Shown in pieces: positions 1 to 45,401 of a DNA stretch of 64,000 bases (position 1 is the first letter of the stretch; each line of letters starts with the position of its first letter). Under the pieces are notes generated by a model, which saw only the letters and a list, made by a program, of their open reading frames with translations, did no database searches and was not told the origin of the DNA. The stretch covers positions 7,192,001 to 7,256,000 of the forward strand of contig OZ005696.1 of assembly GCA_963930775.1 (NCBI GenBank), read 5' to 3'. Source of the DNA: Cliona cf. orientalis. Taxonomy: Eukaryota > Porifera > Demospongiae > Clionaida > Clionaidae. The translations under genes were made by a program, and so were the position numbers.

Positions 1-475
1 CGATTTGCTAACTCCGCTCATGCATCACTCACACTAGCCATCCACTTAAGAGTCTTGTCACTATGCTAATCCTCATACCAAACAAATTCACTGAACCACT
101 TGGTCAAAATATCGAGTCAAAAACTGCAAATAGCAGTCATGTCGCTATAAGCATAATCCACTTGAGGCCTCAAAAGGATCGTTCACGTGCAGACATAAAA
201 TATTATAAGTATTCTGGCTGCAATGCAATTTTATAATCTTTAGAATTAATTTTGTCTACATACTGATCAATAATGGCAAATGCACCTAGCATGGTCTGAT
301 ATCCTGATCACCTCATGCAAAATTAATCCCATTTTAAGATGATAGCATTCGTTTGACAAAATGCAGTGCAATAGCTCTGCTTTTGGCTACCCTTGGGACT
401 GCTAAGTGTATCCTTGGGTAGCCAGCCTATATACTTCAAGGATGTCCCTCCAGAGGTTGGAGGGATCGATACAAA
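1..475. other. 3' flank or intron of the adaptor gene
   Basis: AT-rich, with no convincing exon. If the GTATGT at 499-494 is a real donor, this is intron sequence leading to further adaptor exons outside the window; otherwise it is the 3' UTR and flank. A short inverted pair (GGCTACCC near 386, GGGTAGCC near 416) is the only structure seen. Confidence 0.4.
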
Positions 476-33803
<33,328 letters not shown>

Positions 33804-34189
33804 CTTTGACTGTTCTATCTTCTCTCTTTCTTTCTTGTTGAAGACTGTGATAGTGTTAGAGACTACATGTACCGCGATCTTCTCACTTGTCGATCGCTAA
33901 TCTTTTGAATTATTAGACACGGTTCCTCTCCTCGTTTGTACTTGACTCGCTATCTAATGTACTACTCAGTGATTGAAAATGAGCTATGAATATCAACAAA
34001 AATAAAGAATGGATTTTTGGGTGATTCGGAATGGAATGGAAATTCGTGGTAACGCGCGCGCGCGCCAAAAAATCGTGGGCGTGCATTTAGGGCGGGGTCG
34101 ATTAGTTAATTACTACAAAACGAGCGAGCTAGCCACGGCCACATACCCTCGAGGCTAGAGAAGCTTTGTAAGGAGCTATTATATTGACC
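33804..34189. promoter_or_regulatory. Divergent CpG-rich promoter region
   Basis: The 386 bases between the start codons of the minus-strand adaptor (33803) and the plus-strand exchanger (34190). It contains an alternating CG run near 34053-34065 and a GGGCGGGG box near 34090 in otherwise AT-rich DNA. The arrangement suggests a shared bidirectional promoter. No clear TATA box is seen on either side. Confidence 0.55.
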
Positions 34190-37100
34190 ATGCTGCGTGG
34201 TACTGCTTTGCTGACTTTGCTGAGCTGCGTGCTGCTGGCCTTCCTGGGAGCTGATGGAGGCAGCCCTTCAGCTTCGATTACGGCCAACTGGTCCAATATC
34301 TCCAACACGACCCTATTCACAGTGCCAGATGTAAGGAATCATACGTATGGGAGAGAAATGAGCCTGAATAGCCATAGTACAATGTGTATAAATGGCTATT
34401 ACACTGTGTGCTCAGACTCATAGATGGTGTGGTGAAGTGCTCACTATCAAGGCTTGTACAGTCATGTATATTAATGTGCATGGAGGGGGAGGGGGTTGGG
34501 CTTGCTTGATGTATGCACAATTTACCGTGACTGAAGGTGAGGGTTTGCTGTTTGCTTTGCTATTATTTTAGCGATTCAAAGCTGTGTAGGCTTACATGTC
34601 TTTACTTTTCTCCATGCACCTGCACACACCAATACACACACTCACTGAACTGCAGGGAGTTGATGTGTTTTCCCTCTGGCCAGCCTCCTTTATGGTAAGT
34701 CCACCTCATACAAGATACTTGTGCATGTTGTGTGTGAAAAATGATCTCTCTCTCCCTCTTCCTCTCTCTCTCTCTTTCTCTTCTGGGTATCCTGAAGTTG
34801 TTCCTTCCTACATCAGGGCTTCAGTGTGATCTCTAATAAGAGCTTGTAATAATTCGTGTAGTTATAAGGCGGCATCTGCTTAAGGAGAGATTCATGTATG
34901 GTGTATCCTAAGTGGGTCTGCTAAGAGAGTGAAAACACAGGAATCAAAGGAAGAAAGTGAGAGAGAGAGGGAGGAAGGGAGTCATGCGGCATATATTATA
35001 GTGATGGCAGCCATCTCTGTCCAGCCTGGGCAGGTGCAGTGTAATAAGGGTCAATTCCACCCATAGTCATAGTTCTAATTAGTACTGTTCTCTCAACCAT
35101 GAATAATATGTTTATTTGACTGCAAATGAACCCGAGTTCCTCATGATTGTATTTACTGTCTATACAATATGCTGACTAGTTCTCTCTCTCTCTCTCTTCC
35201 TCTCTCGTCCCAGATCACAGGCAACCTAGTGATGATCATTCTATATGCTATTGTTCTGGCTGTTGCTGCAAAAATGATCTCAGGTACTAAAATTAGTAAT
35301 ATATTACATAACATTTTAGCTATTGTATATGTGTGAAATTGTATACAGTGGAACGTACCCCTCTATTCCGGACACCCTTGGGACAGCTTAAAGTGTCCTG
35401 ATTAAAGGAGGTGTCCTCATTTCAGGGGTAGTTTTGTACACTGTTCTATGTAGCTTGGACCATGGGTGGTGTCCTGATTAAGGGAGGTGTCCTCATTTCA
35501 GGGGTGTCCTTATAGAGGGGTTCCACTGTATGTACATGTAGTTTTTGAAATACCTGTATGGAACTTATAAATACCATGCATGCACACACATTCACACTCG
35601 CATACACAAATAACGCTAAATTACAGATGGAGCTGAATTGCTACTTGATCTTGGTCTTCCGGCTGCCATCATTGGGGGCGTGGTCCTTCCTCTTTTGGGG
35701 GCTGTCCCTGACGCTGTCATGATCATCTTCTCCGGTATTGGTGGGAGCAGGGAGGAGGCAAACACACAGATTGCCGTTGGAATGGGGTCAGTGAGTACAA
35801 GTTAATTTTTTAATAAATGAAAGACACAATGCTTTTGTTTTTGGCTGACATGAAATGTACGCTAATAATTGAAACAGCATCAAACATCACAAATTCATGT
35901 TTGATACATGTGAGCAAGGGCTAAGCTAAGCCCTTGATGTAAGTTAGTTTCTCAAGGTCTGTACATGTTATGACTACCAATAATAAGTTATCCCACATGG
36001 TACTAGGTGGTAACTATGGTGTCCATTTGTAGCAGTTTGCACTGAGAGGAGTGTGTTTGTTCCAAGTGAGGAAATAATCGATCCAGTTTCAGTTGGATGC
36101 CCTGCATGGCAGCACCTGTGTACACCACCACCAGCTAGGCCCATTAACTTAAAGACACTGCATGTGCATGAAGATTAGAAAATTGTTGTCTGTCCAATTC
36201 CGAACCCCCATGCAGGGCATACCTAACCAAACTGAGCCAACAACATGCAGAGATACCGAGTCTTGCATACATGTACTGTAGCCTTGAGGGACTATGTAGC
36301 TAGGGGTGACTGCTAGCCTGTGTAGGCACTCGTAAAAAGATGTTTGTAGTATGGCATTTCTATTGATCTCTTGATTGATGTCCGACTACCATGGCAGCTA
36401 CATGTAGTTCAACCCTCTTCCTGATCTCATTGTGTATAAGGATGAGCACTAAACTCAGAAGCCTCCATCATGAAAACCTGTGGTTAACAGGTCTGACAAT
36501 GAACTCTGGACCCCTATGTGCCTCATCCATCCTGTTTGATAGTCTGTATTGTGCTGCAAGGCTGGCTATCACCTGGTGTACTAAGGTGCAAAAGTGCAAA
36601 CCTTTATAGAATTCAGATAGTAACAAGTCAGCATAGACGTGTAGCGATGCTGTGCAAATTGGGCGTTGCATAGGTACTGAAATCGGCTCTAAACACATAA
36701 AAATTTGCAGGTGATCTGCGCCTGGCCACACAGTATAGAACTCTTGCTAATGCACACAAACAAGGTTTTGCTTCAGCCACTATTTACATGTGTTTATGTA
36801 GTAAAGTACTGAAATCAGTCATGTGAGGATCATGCATTAAACAACATGCAAGGACTTGAAAGTTACATGACCGAGTAATGGGGCACATGGGTTTGTAGCA
36901 TCTATAGTATGTTGTAATTTTATATACAGCACATGATGGTTATGTTTCAGTTGAGTGCTATTGCATTAACTAGGGGTATCTAGAGCACATACCTTGCCTG
37001 CTACCAATCTGCAAGTATAGAGTTGTTGACGACCTTTACCTACTCACAGTGAGGCTCCTTGTACCTATGCACATGCAGCTACCGACCTATTGTAGGCACA

Positions 37101-40100
37101 TCTTCCAAGTTTTCATGCTTCTCACTTATTGTAATCACAGCGTGTATGCTAGTTTGTCAGTTATTGGCTTTGCCTTGCGCACTCTCTGCCTTGGTTTTTT
37201 CAGCGTTGAGCTACGAGTGGCTTGTGGTAAACTATCACCTAGTGACTGCCTCTGTCACTATGTGTGGAATTCCAGCCTCTTCCATTGCCCCAATTCCCAA
37301 TTCCCAGCTTTTTTTGAGCGAAAATTTTGGATTGGGGAATTGGGACTGGACATGGACTCCTGTCCAGTCTAAAGAGCTCCAGTTAACCTCGGGTTGATCA
37401 GAGATATACATGTACATGTAAATGCTGTATATATACATGTACTAGTGTGCTTCACCTTACATATAATATTATGTGTTTGAAAAGCATCATGCTCTAACAC
37501 TGCATCTCTTCTCTCCTTCTATATACCTCTTGCAGTACTCTTGCTGGTAGCACCATCATGCTTCTGACCCTCCCCTGGCTGGGTGGGCTGATCCTCGGTC
37601 GAGTCGACATCATCAACGGAGAGGGAAAGGACAAGACAACGAGCAAGTTTTCCATCAAAAGCTTCTACAAGCAGGTACGATTAACTTATTAACCTTGTCC
37701 AGCTCCTGTGTTTCTATGAGCCTTGGTAAGACTAACCTTGTCCAGCTCCTGTGTATCTAACTATAAGCCAGGCTTGGTAGTCACCTCCCAAGGCCATTCA
37801 CAGCTCTAAAAAATACATTCACATCAATTTTGTATCTGTTTTCATGGTGGCATGGATCAAAGGATTATCAATCTAGTGATGGACAAAATTTGAGGAAATT
37901 TGCACAACAAAGTGCACATACATATTATAGTTTGTTCAGCATGCATATTATTATATTTACATACATATCGTGTTATTGTTGAACTATCTTCTATCGTTCC
38001 ACACATGCAGGGGGTGACCGTGTTCCCTGACGTGACCTATGGAGCCATCGTCATGCTGCTCACGACAATACCATACTTGTAAGTTCTTACGTATGTACAT
38101 GTACATGTACACTGTATAGCTGGATATTTGGAGGTACATGTAGGATCCCAAATCGCCTTTGGAAGAATATTGGCAGATTCAAATTTCAATGTTTGGAAGT
38201 TTGGTATTGGATTGCCATACATGTAATAATATCGTTATGCAAGATTTTGAATTTTAATTTGGTGATCGTGAAGGGATAGCTATACAGTATGCTTATGCAG
38301 AGTATAGAGCATCAGTTTGTTATTGGAAATTTGTTCAGTTAAGGAGATAATTATTGTGAAACAAGGTTATGTTTAAGTGCCCATATGCGCATAATTAGAA
38401 AACTGTAGTATATAGATTTACATATACTGTACCTGTATACTCATAATACCCCCCCTCCCCTTCCCACTCCTCTCCCCCGTCCCCCAGCATTGTTCAAGGC
38501 GCTGACTGGCACTGGGGTCCAGCTGCCAAAGCCGTCATCACTGAGGGCTCCAGTGGACAGCCAAAGTACATCAGGATATGCGCACTCGTCACATGCATAC
38601 TCTCCTTTGTATTCCTCATTGCCTATCTCGTTTATCAGGTGAATAAAATTACTGCATGTACATATTTACAATCTACGTGCAGATGTATATACCACATGAT
38701 GCAGTTGCATGCGTATACAATCTGATACTGCATAGTATTTATAGCTTTCCTCAGGCCCATTCCCAATGTTGCATATAACATTGAAAAATTGCAGGAGACA
38801 AAGCTAATGATTCTAATTCACACGTAAATATTATAAATGAGAACATGCATAAGTTACAAATGTATCAATTTAATGCATAGTGCCAAATTATGTACTAATA
38901 CTCTATACATTTCTCGACTTTTAGGTGCTGTACAGTGTTGGTTCAAAGAGAAAAGAACAAGTCAGGAGGCAGCAGATGTAAGATGCTTAGTGGTATCATT
39001 CTAGAACCATTTCATGGTCCACTGTTATTCAGGTTGAAGCGCAAGGTTATCAAGCAGCTGTATCTGACCAGCCGTAAGATGTTTAAGTCGTCGAAGAAGG
39101 CAGCCAGCATCCAGGAGCAGGGAGAGGAGGCTACAGATGGAGAGGAGGGCGAGAAGAAACCACTCATCACACGTCAGTCGAGAACACTAGTTTCTCTTTC
39201 TCCCTCCCTCTCTCTCTCTCTCTCTCTCTCCCTCCCTTCCTCCCTCTATCCCCTCTCTTTCTCTCTCTTTCCCTCTCCCTCTTTTGTACCCACACGCACA
39301 TACATGTACATGGAAAATTCCAACACTCTCTGATTCTCCAAACTATTCTCATGCAGAGAATGTCCAAAAGAAGTATGCCAAGGCATGGCAGATGCACCGA
39401 GCTACCCGATCACCAGACGGAGGAGAGGCTGCTGCTGAAGCCACTGACAAAGGGGTGAGCGAGGAGAAGAAGCCTAAACCTGAACCCGAGGTCTGACCCG
39501 TGTGGAAAAAAATCTCTAACTGTATAATTTTGCTGTTCTGTTACAGGAGGAGAAAGAGGAGGAGAATGAAGATCCAAAGTGGCTCATCTTCCTCAAGTCT
39601 TCGTTCTACCTCGTGGTGGGCGTGGTCTTGGTGACAGTGTTCTCCGATCCAATGGTGAACGTCCTCACTGCTATCACTAACCTGGACAATAAGAACTACA
39701 TCCAAGAGAGCTCTGGCAAGAGAGGACAAGCCATACCCATACCAGGTACCCTTTTTTAATTTCAGAATGGAAAGCTTCCGGAGGAATAGAATTTAAACTA
39801 TTGTTGTGCAATTATTTTGTGGTTTTCAAGGCTTGGTGTATTCCACCTATATAGGATTATTGAAATTTCAGGGTGTAATTTTCATTGCATGATTAGAGGA
39901 TCAATTCAATCATATCCATGAGCTCAAATTTTGTCAGTTGATATGATTCATGTAGAAGTAAAACACAACTTATCCCCTCTCGACACACACTCACACATAC
40001 TAGTGTTCTATGTATCGTTTGTGATCACCCCAATCTGCTCCAATGCCAGTGAGCTTGTCTCTTCTCTCATCTTTGCCGCCAAGAGGAAGAGGATCAACAG

Positions 40101-40708
40101 CTCCATGACCTTCTCTCAGGTACAGCTACAATGAACATGTACATGCTCGTTTGAATGAAATGTGGTACTAGTGGATTCAACCTAGTCTTATTCAATACAC
40201 AAAGCTTATCCTTTTCTTTTAACGACTGCACCCTTCCATCTCCTCTCTCTCTCTCTCTCCTCTTCTTCATTCCTGTTTCATCCCTTGTAGCTGTACGGAG
40301 CTGCCACCATGAACAACACCCTTGCTCTGGGGGTATTTGCTGCTCTGGTCTACTTCAGGGACCTGGACTGGCAGTTCTCTGCTGGTGAGTCATCCACAGG
40401 CAGAATACTAGGGCCATTCTCTCTCATGTTGATAATTATTATTACTTTTCCTGCAGAGGTGACTGTGATTCTTCTAGTTGAGTTTGCAGTTGGTATTGTT
40501 GCCATTGTGTCTGGCTTCGGTTTCAAGCATACCTACTTCGTAAGTGCTTTTCATCGAGATTTTTTTTTCACAGAAATCATTTTGATACTTTTTTACTTCT
40601 CTCTGTCTCTCTCTCTCTCAGCTATTCACTGGGATATTTGTTGGTGCTCTCTACTTCCTCTCCATTCTCATTATCGCCTTGCTGGAGCAAGTGGCTCACT
40701 GGAAGTAG
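34190..40708 (+). CDS. NCL-like Na+/Ca2+ exchanger family membrane protein, 15 exons
   Basis: Exons: 34190-34330, 34656-34694, 35214-35283, 35627-35786, 37536-37674, 38011-38078, 38488-38638, 38925-38977, 39033-39172, 39357-39454, 39547-39745, 40004-40119, 40291-40384, 40457-40539, 40622-40708; 545 aa. Order: hydrophobic signal peptide (about 1-23), one helix, alpha-1 repeat with LPLLGAVPDAVMIIFSG and GMGTLAGSTIMLLT, further helices, a charged cytosolic loop (about 257-370), then alpha-2 with VITPICSNASELVSSLIFA and LYGAATMNNTLALGVF, and two final helices. The alpha repeats belong to the cation/Ca2+ exchanger superfamily and look closest to plant NCL proteins (GAVPD, TMNN). Inferred role: exchange of Ca2+ against Na+ or H+ across a membrane. 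No EF-hand loop is visible where plant NCL carries them. The exon-4 donor is taken as GTCAGT, three bases before a GTGAGT, because only that keeps frame and the GMG-LAGS motif. Confidence 0.82.
35346..35528. mobile_element. Short DNA transposon, CAGTG...CACTG, TA target duplication
   Basis: It starts CAGTGGAAC, ends TAGAGGGGTTCCACTG and has TA on both sides. The unit GTCCTGATTAA-GGAGGTGTCC-TCATTTCAGGGG occurs twice inside, an internal duplication absent from the copy at 27706. It lies in an exchanger intron. Confidence 0.8.
35800..37530. other. Intron of the exchanger gene
   Basis: The longest intron of this gene, between the two halves of the alpha-1 motif. It contains an inverted repeat at 36087-36235 and an AATTCCCAATTCCCAG/GGGGAATTGGGA palindrome near 37290-37345. 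The open frame at 36391-36609 shows no known domain. Confidence 0.6.
36087..36235. repeat. Inverted repeat, about 27-base imperfect arms
   Basis: CAGTTTCAGTTGGATGCCCT with GCATGG pairs with CCATGCAGGGCATACCTAAC plus CAAACTG. It is likely a short fold-back transposon. Confidence 0.6.
39186..39285. repeat. CT-rich tract after an exchanger exon
   Basis: An interrupted CT/CCCT run starting about 14 bases after the donor at 39173, on the coding strand. Confidence 0.85.
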
Positions 40709-41140
40709 CGTCTGAAGTTGTTGAACACAAAATATTTTTATGAACAGACAAAATTACACTTGAAAAACTGCCAATAGCATACATAACTAGCAACTAATCT
40801 GCTATAGTTGAAAATGTTAGAATCCTGCTTTACATTTTTATGCACCGTATGATTATACCATTGTTAAAAAAAAAAAAAGTTACATCAAGTTAAATTGTTT
40901 TTATGTGCAATATTTATACGCATGCGCGCTACAGCGAGAGATGCAACCAGCTGCAGGGGAGGGGCTCGACGTACGTACACATGTGGGCGGGAACATTGAC
41001 AGCTGCATTTCTGCATTCAAGCATGGGTCTTTGAGCTATTCAATTGTTGAGCTGCATGGCAGGATTGTTAACAATTTTCCGTGATGTGAAACAAGCTTGC
41101 TAGCGTGAATTAGCCAGCAAATAGCAGCCGAAGTGGTCTG

Positions 41141-44100
41141 ATGGATTCTCCTATTGGCGTTCAAATTGTTCCAGTTTCACCAGGAACTCCCACCAATACA
41201 ATCCTTGACGGGAGCAGCTATAGTGCTGGAGGCTATGGGACTCCAGGATCCGCCAGAAGTACAACTCGTAAAGTGGCCAGGACACCCTCGAAGCAGAGAG
41301 AGGAGACGGAACCATTTGACTCACTTCTGGAGTCCTTTATCCAGGGACTTCAAGATGTTGATGAAAGAGGTGTGAAGACACTAATACTCACCTCCACTGC
41401 TCTACACAATGATGAGAGTAGACTTGTGCACCATGTAAATAGTCCTATCAAACTAGAGGAGCTACTTTCTGACAATGAGATGGAAGGGAAAGAAGGTAGA
41501 CTACCATTTATAATATTTAGAGCATGTATTGTGCAACAAAGACTATAAATTAGTCGGTTTGCCCCTGGGACTAAGTGCAACAATCCCAATGTTATCATAT
41601 TACAATATTGCTTGAATCTTACTAATTATAGGAAATAAGAAATCAAGCAGCAAAGAAGAGCATCGTTTATTGCAGCTGGCAAGTGAGCACTACAGTCAGA
41701 GCCTGAGACGGAGGGGAGTGAAAGGTCTGGTGTACAATGTTGTAGAACAACGGCGACTAAGACAAAGAGCTGAGCACCATTTTCACAAGAGAGTAATGAC
41801 AAAATATTTCTCAAAGGTGATGCTATAGTAAAAGAGTTTCCAGTGTTAATATATTAAAGATGAGTGTGATAAATGATTGCCATTGATTCTATCATAGATG
41901 AAAGTAGTCTTCAATAAGAGAAAGAAGAGAAGGCGATTGGCTATTAGAAGGTGATTACTGCAATGGTATAAACTTCCCAACGCTTAATGTATTTCATATC
42001 ACCCTATTAGGGCTCAACTGAGAGAACAAACAACCAGAGCAACACAGTTCCATCTCAAAAGGCTTCTAGAGCGATCAACACTAAGGTTTGCAATTAGTGG
42101 GAATATTGAACTCATTCATGTACCCTGTGGCACAGGTGGAGGGCATGGTATCTCTACAGGAGAGAGCGTCGAGCACATGCTTGCAAGTTACTCGCAAAAG
42201 CAAACATGAGAATAACGTTTCACTTATGGCAAAAAATCATTCAACATAAACAAGAACTCATGTGAGCATTAAAGAATGAATCAAATGCAACACGTTTGTA
42301 CATCACAAGATAACAGTATATTTATCCATCCAGGAGAGCATTTCAGGCCTGGCGTCAGTATATTTACAACAATAATTTAAAGAAACTCAGTGTGGCCTGT
42401 TATCAACAGAAACAGAAAGTATTACTGCAAGGTATAACACCAAGAATACACAGTGTGTATGTGTACCATGCATAACTCTTTTTTATCTCAGAGTGTTTCA
42501 ATAAGTGGTTACTGAAGACAGCCATCATAGCAGGAGAAGGACTGCTATCCTCCAAGCTACATGAGGTTTGGCAGCAGTCTGTCTGTCATAGAGCCCTCAG
42601 GGGATGGCTCCTCAACACACAAGAAGCGAGAGCTTACAGAGGAGTACTAAGACACTCGTTCAATAGGTGGAGGTATGTGGTATTATCAAGAGTATACTCT
42701 TGGTATTATGCATAATGTAATATAGCTACTTGGTTAATACCTCCATAATAACAATATCCCTCGTTTATGGGCTTATTGCAGTTAGGATCCTCATCTTCAG
42801 ATTTGAAAGGCTAGATGGGACAGGGTTATCATTATCATAATTTTTATTATGGCACTTATACATTGTCATGACATTGTATTTGTTCGTCTATGATTATGCA
42901 GGAATGTCATGACGTTATTTGTTCATCTTTGCCTTGTGATTTATCATTACATAGGATCGAGGCGATATGGTTAAAGCAGAAGAAGCTCGCTGACAGGTAC
43001 TGTGAACGGAGACGGCTGAAGATGGCTATGGCTGCATGGAAAGGTGAGATGATGGAGAAGATCCATAACAAATACATTAATTTTGTCCTATAATATTATG
43101 CAGCTGAGTACAGAAGATCACTTGATCTTAGAATTTTCCAAGAGAAGCAGGCACTTGCAAGGAAAGTGAAATGTCTTACTCTTTGGAGATTGGCTACAGA
43201 GAGGAGCCACACTTTGAAAAAGGAACAGCATGCATATGTTGTGAGTAAGAGGGGTAATCAATGTACTACTGAGCTAGTTAACACAGCTATATATAGACCT
43301 TCATTAAGCCATTGTTAAGTGTCAGCATCCCAAGGTGCTCCTATATTGGCAGCGTGTAATGAAAGGGATGGGCCTGGAGATGAGGCGGCTATCATATCAT
43401 TTTGTGGTGTTATAGCTACAAGTAAGGACTCTACAATCATGATCTGCAGCTGCTCCGGAGGTGCCTGTTAAGGAAGTACTTTTCACAGTGGAAGCGGCTC
43501 AGTGAGAGTGCCAGAACTCTGACGGGCATCGCTCAAGAAGTGGAGCATATTGTACACTGTCAGCTGATCTCTGACACTTTCAACACATGGAGAAGACAGC
43601 TCAATTGCCGAAGAATGCTGAGGTAAGAAGTTGAGGATATTCCAACAATATTTAATTATAGCCAAGTCTTGTTTGATTTCATTATAGGCATCACTTACTG
43701 GATAGTGAGTCTCAACTAATAAACAGGTGCTTCTCAATGTGGAGAAAGCTCACAACATCAACACATAGTAGCATATTGGAATCAAGCCTCTCGAATTCAG
43801 AAGAATACGGCTCGATCAACCCTGCTCTCGCAAGAGACAGTTCAAATAATAATATTGAAATATCATCACCCAAACTATGCTTGGGATACACATCCGGTCA
43901 GTGTTCAGATGATAGGCTGGGCTATTTGAGGGATCTCAGCAACCGAATCCAAGAAAGCCTCCAAGTGTCGAATCATAGCAGCAAGGGTACTATCACACCC
44001 TCTGTGAAAAGAACTAAAAGTGTAGTCCGAAGATTGTTTGTTGAGAATGAATCACTTCCAAACAGTGGATCACCTAGTGTGTGTGATTCCTCATCTCAGT

Positions 44101-45267
44101 CCATTTCCGTTCAGTTATGCAGCTGCTTGAATCCTCAAGTAGCTCGTGACGTTCACGAGTTTCAAACAAGGGTTGCTCATTTCTCGTCAAGTGTTAATAG
44201 AACCATTCATGACAGATATGATACTCACAAGAGTGAAATTGAGAACACTGCTCACTTGGACACTGTTTCTTCTCCAGTCTCTGTACACTGCCTTGCTAGA
44301 AATCCACAATACAATGACTGCATCACTCAACACACGCTCCCAATGAATTTGGATTCTAAAATGTCAAGCCATTGTCTCAAAACAGCATTCCACAGTTGGC
44401 TAGCACTGACTAGGAAGAAGCTTTCCCTACGCCAAAGATCCGCTTACCTAGTCAAGTTATTTAGGTTAAGAAGACTAAAGAGAAACTTTGAACAATGGAA
44501 AGAAGTATACACTAAGACTACTCAGTGGAAAATGCACCTTCAGCACACCAATGAAGAAAATACAAAAGTACGTACAATGCCAAGTGTATTGCGTATAGTT
44601 TTATACTTTTTACCCACAAACGTGTCCACTGATGGCTATGCAATGTCATTGTCATTTTCAGGTTTGTAGAATTGTTGTACTCAGTAGCACTTTCAACTTA
44701 TGGATTCATAAACAAAGGAACAAACAACTACTACGGAAGGCTCTGTCCCAATGGATGTTGGTTGTAAAAGGTACAATAATATCAGATTCTAGTGTTAACT
44801 ACAATAATTTAAATATTCATGATATGCAGTATCAAGACAAGAAATGCAAGCTGAAATGCTGGTGAGTAAGCTAAATTTAAACAGGGCTTACATGAGAACT
44901 TCCTGATCAGTATTATTACTGCTTGAATTGACGCTACATTTTTGATATAGGCTCCTGTATCAAAATTATCATTATTATCAGTTATGTTAACCAAAACCAC
45001 ATGTACACTGCAAGGTATTTTTTGTGCTGCAGAGGCGGTACTGGTGCCTTTCAAGGGCGTGGTTGAAGTGGAGGCAAGAGCATATCAAAGAAACCACATC
45101 CATGGCAGCTGTTCAGCAACACAACCACTTTCTTCTCCTCAAGGTACAAAACACTGGCATACACATGTATACCATTATTATACGTCATAACAGCTGCTGC
45201 TATGGATATTATTATTACACACATGCAGGTGTTTACAGCATGGCGAAGCTGGACAGAGAGATTATAA
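41141..45267 (+). CDS. SFI1: SFI1-like centrin-binding repeat protein, 16 exons
   Basis: Exons: 41141-41495, 41632-41816, 41898-41950, 42011-42085, 42136-42261, 42334-42431, 42492-42672, 42955-43043, 43104-43240, 43326-43406, 43450-43622, 43688-44567, 44662-44770, 44830-44861, 45033-45143, 45229-45267; all phases agree and give 907 aa. From about residue 180 on it carries roughly 18 basic helical repeats centred on Trp, such as FHLWQKIIQ, FQAWRQYIY, FNKWLLKTA, FSQWKRLSE, FNTWRRQLN, FSMWRKLTT, FEQWKEVYT, FNLWIHKQR and FTAWRSWTE. This F-x-x-W pattern in Arg/Lys-rich helices is that of Sfi1, which binds centrin along a long helix at spindle poles and centrioles. The 880-base exon adds a Ser/Thr-rich stretch of about 200 residues without Trp repeats in the second half. 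The N-terminal 120 residues are Ser/Thr/Pro-rich with no recognised domain. It starts 432 bases after the exchanger stop and converges on receptor A with a 134-base gap. Confidence 0.8.
42684..42712. repeat. AAGAGTATACTCTT palindrome
   Basis: TATCAAGAGTATACTCTTGGTA, a near-perfect palindrome in an SFI1-like intron. It shares the CAAGAGTA/TACTCTTGGTA core with the hairpin at 11659. Confidence 0.65.
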
Positions 45268-45401
45268 TTTTTTAATGAGCACAGTGACAGTATATATAAT
45301 ACAAAAAAGATGTATTGTACAGTATCATTATTGTATGGAAAACGTACAATTGATGGAAGTAGGGTAATGTATACAGTGTGGCATTGATTTATCCTTGATA
45401 T

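Noticed and set aside
36391-36609. 72-aa open frame in an exchanger intron
   Set aside because: No domain, no start context, and opposite-strand frames are equally long; likely chance.
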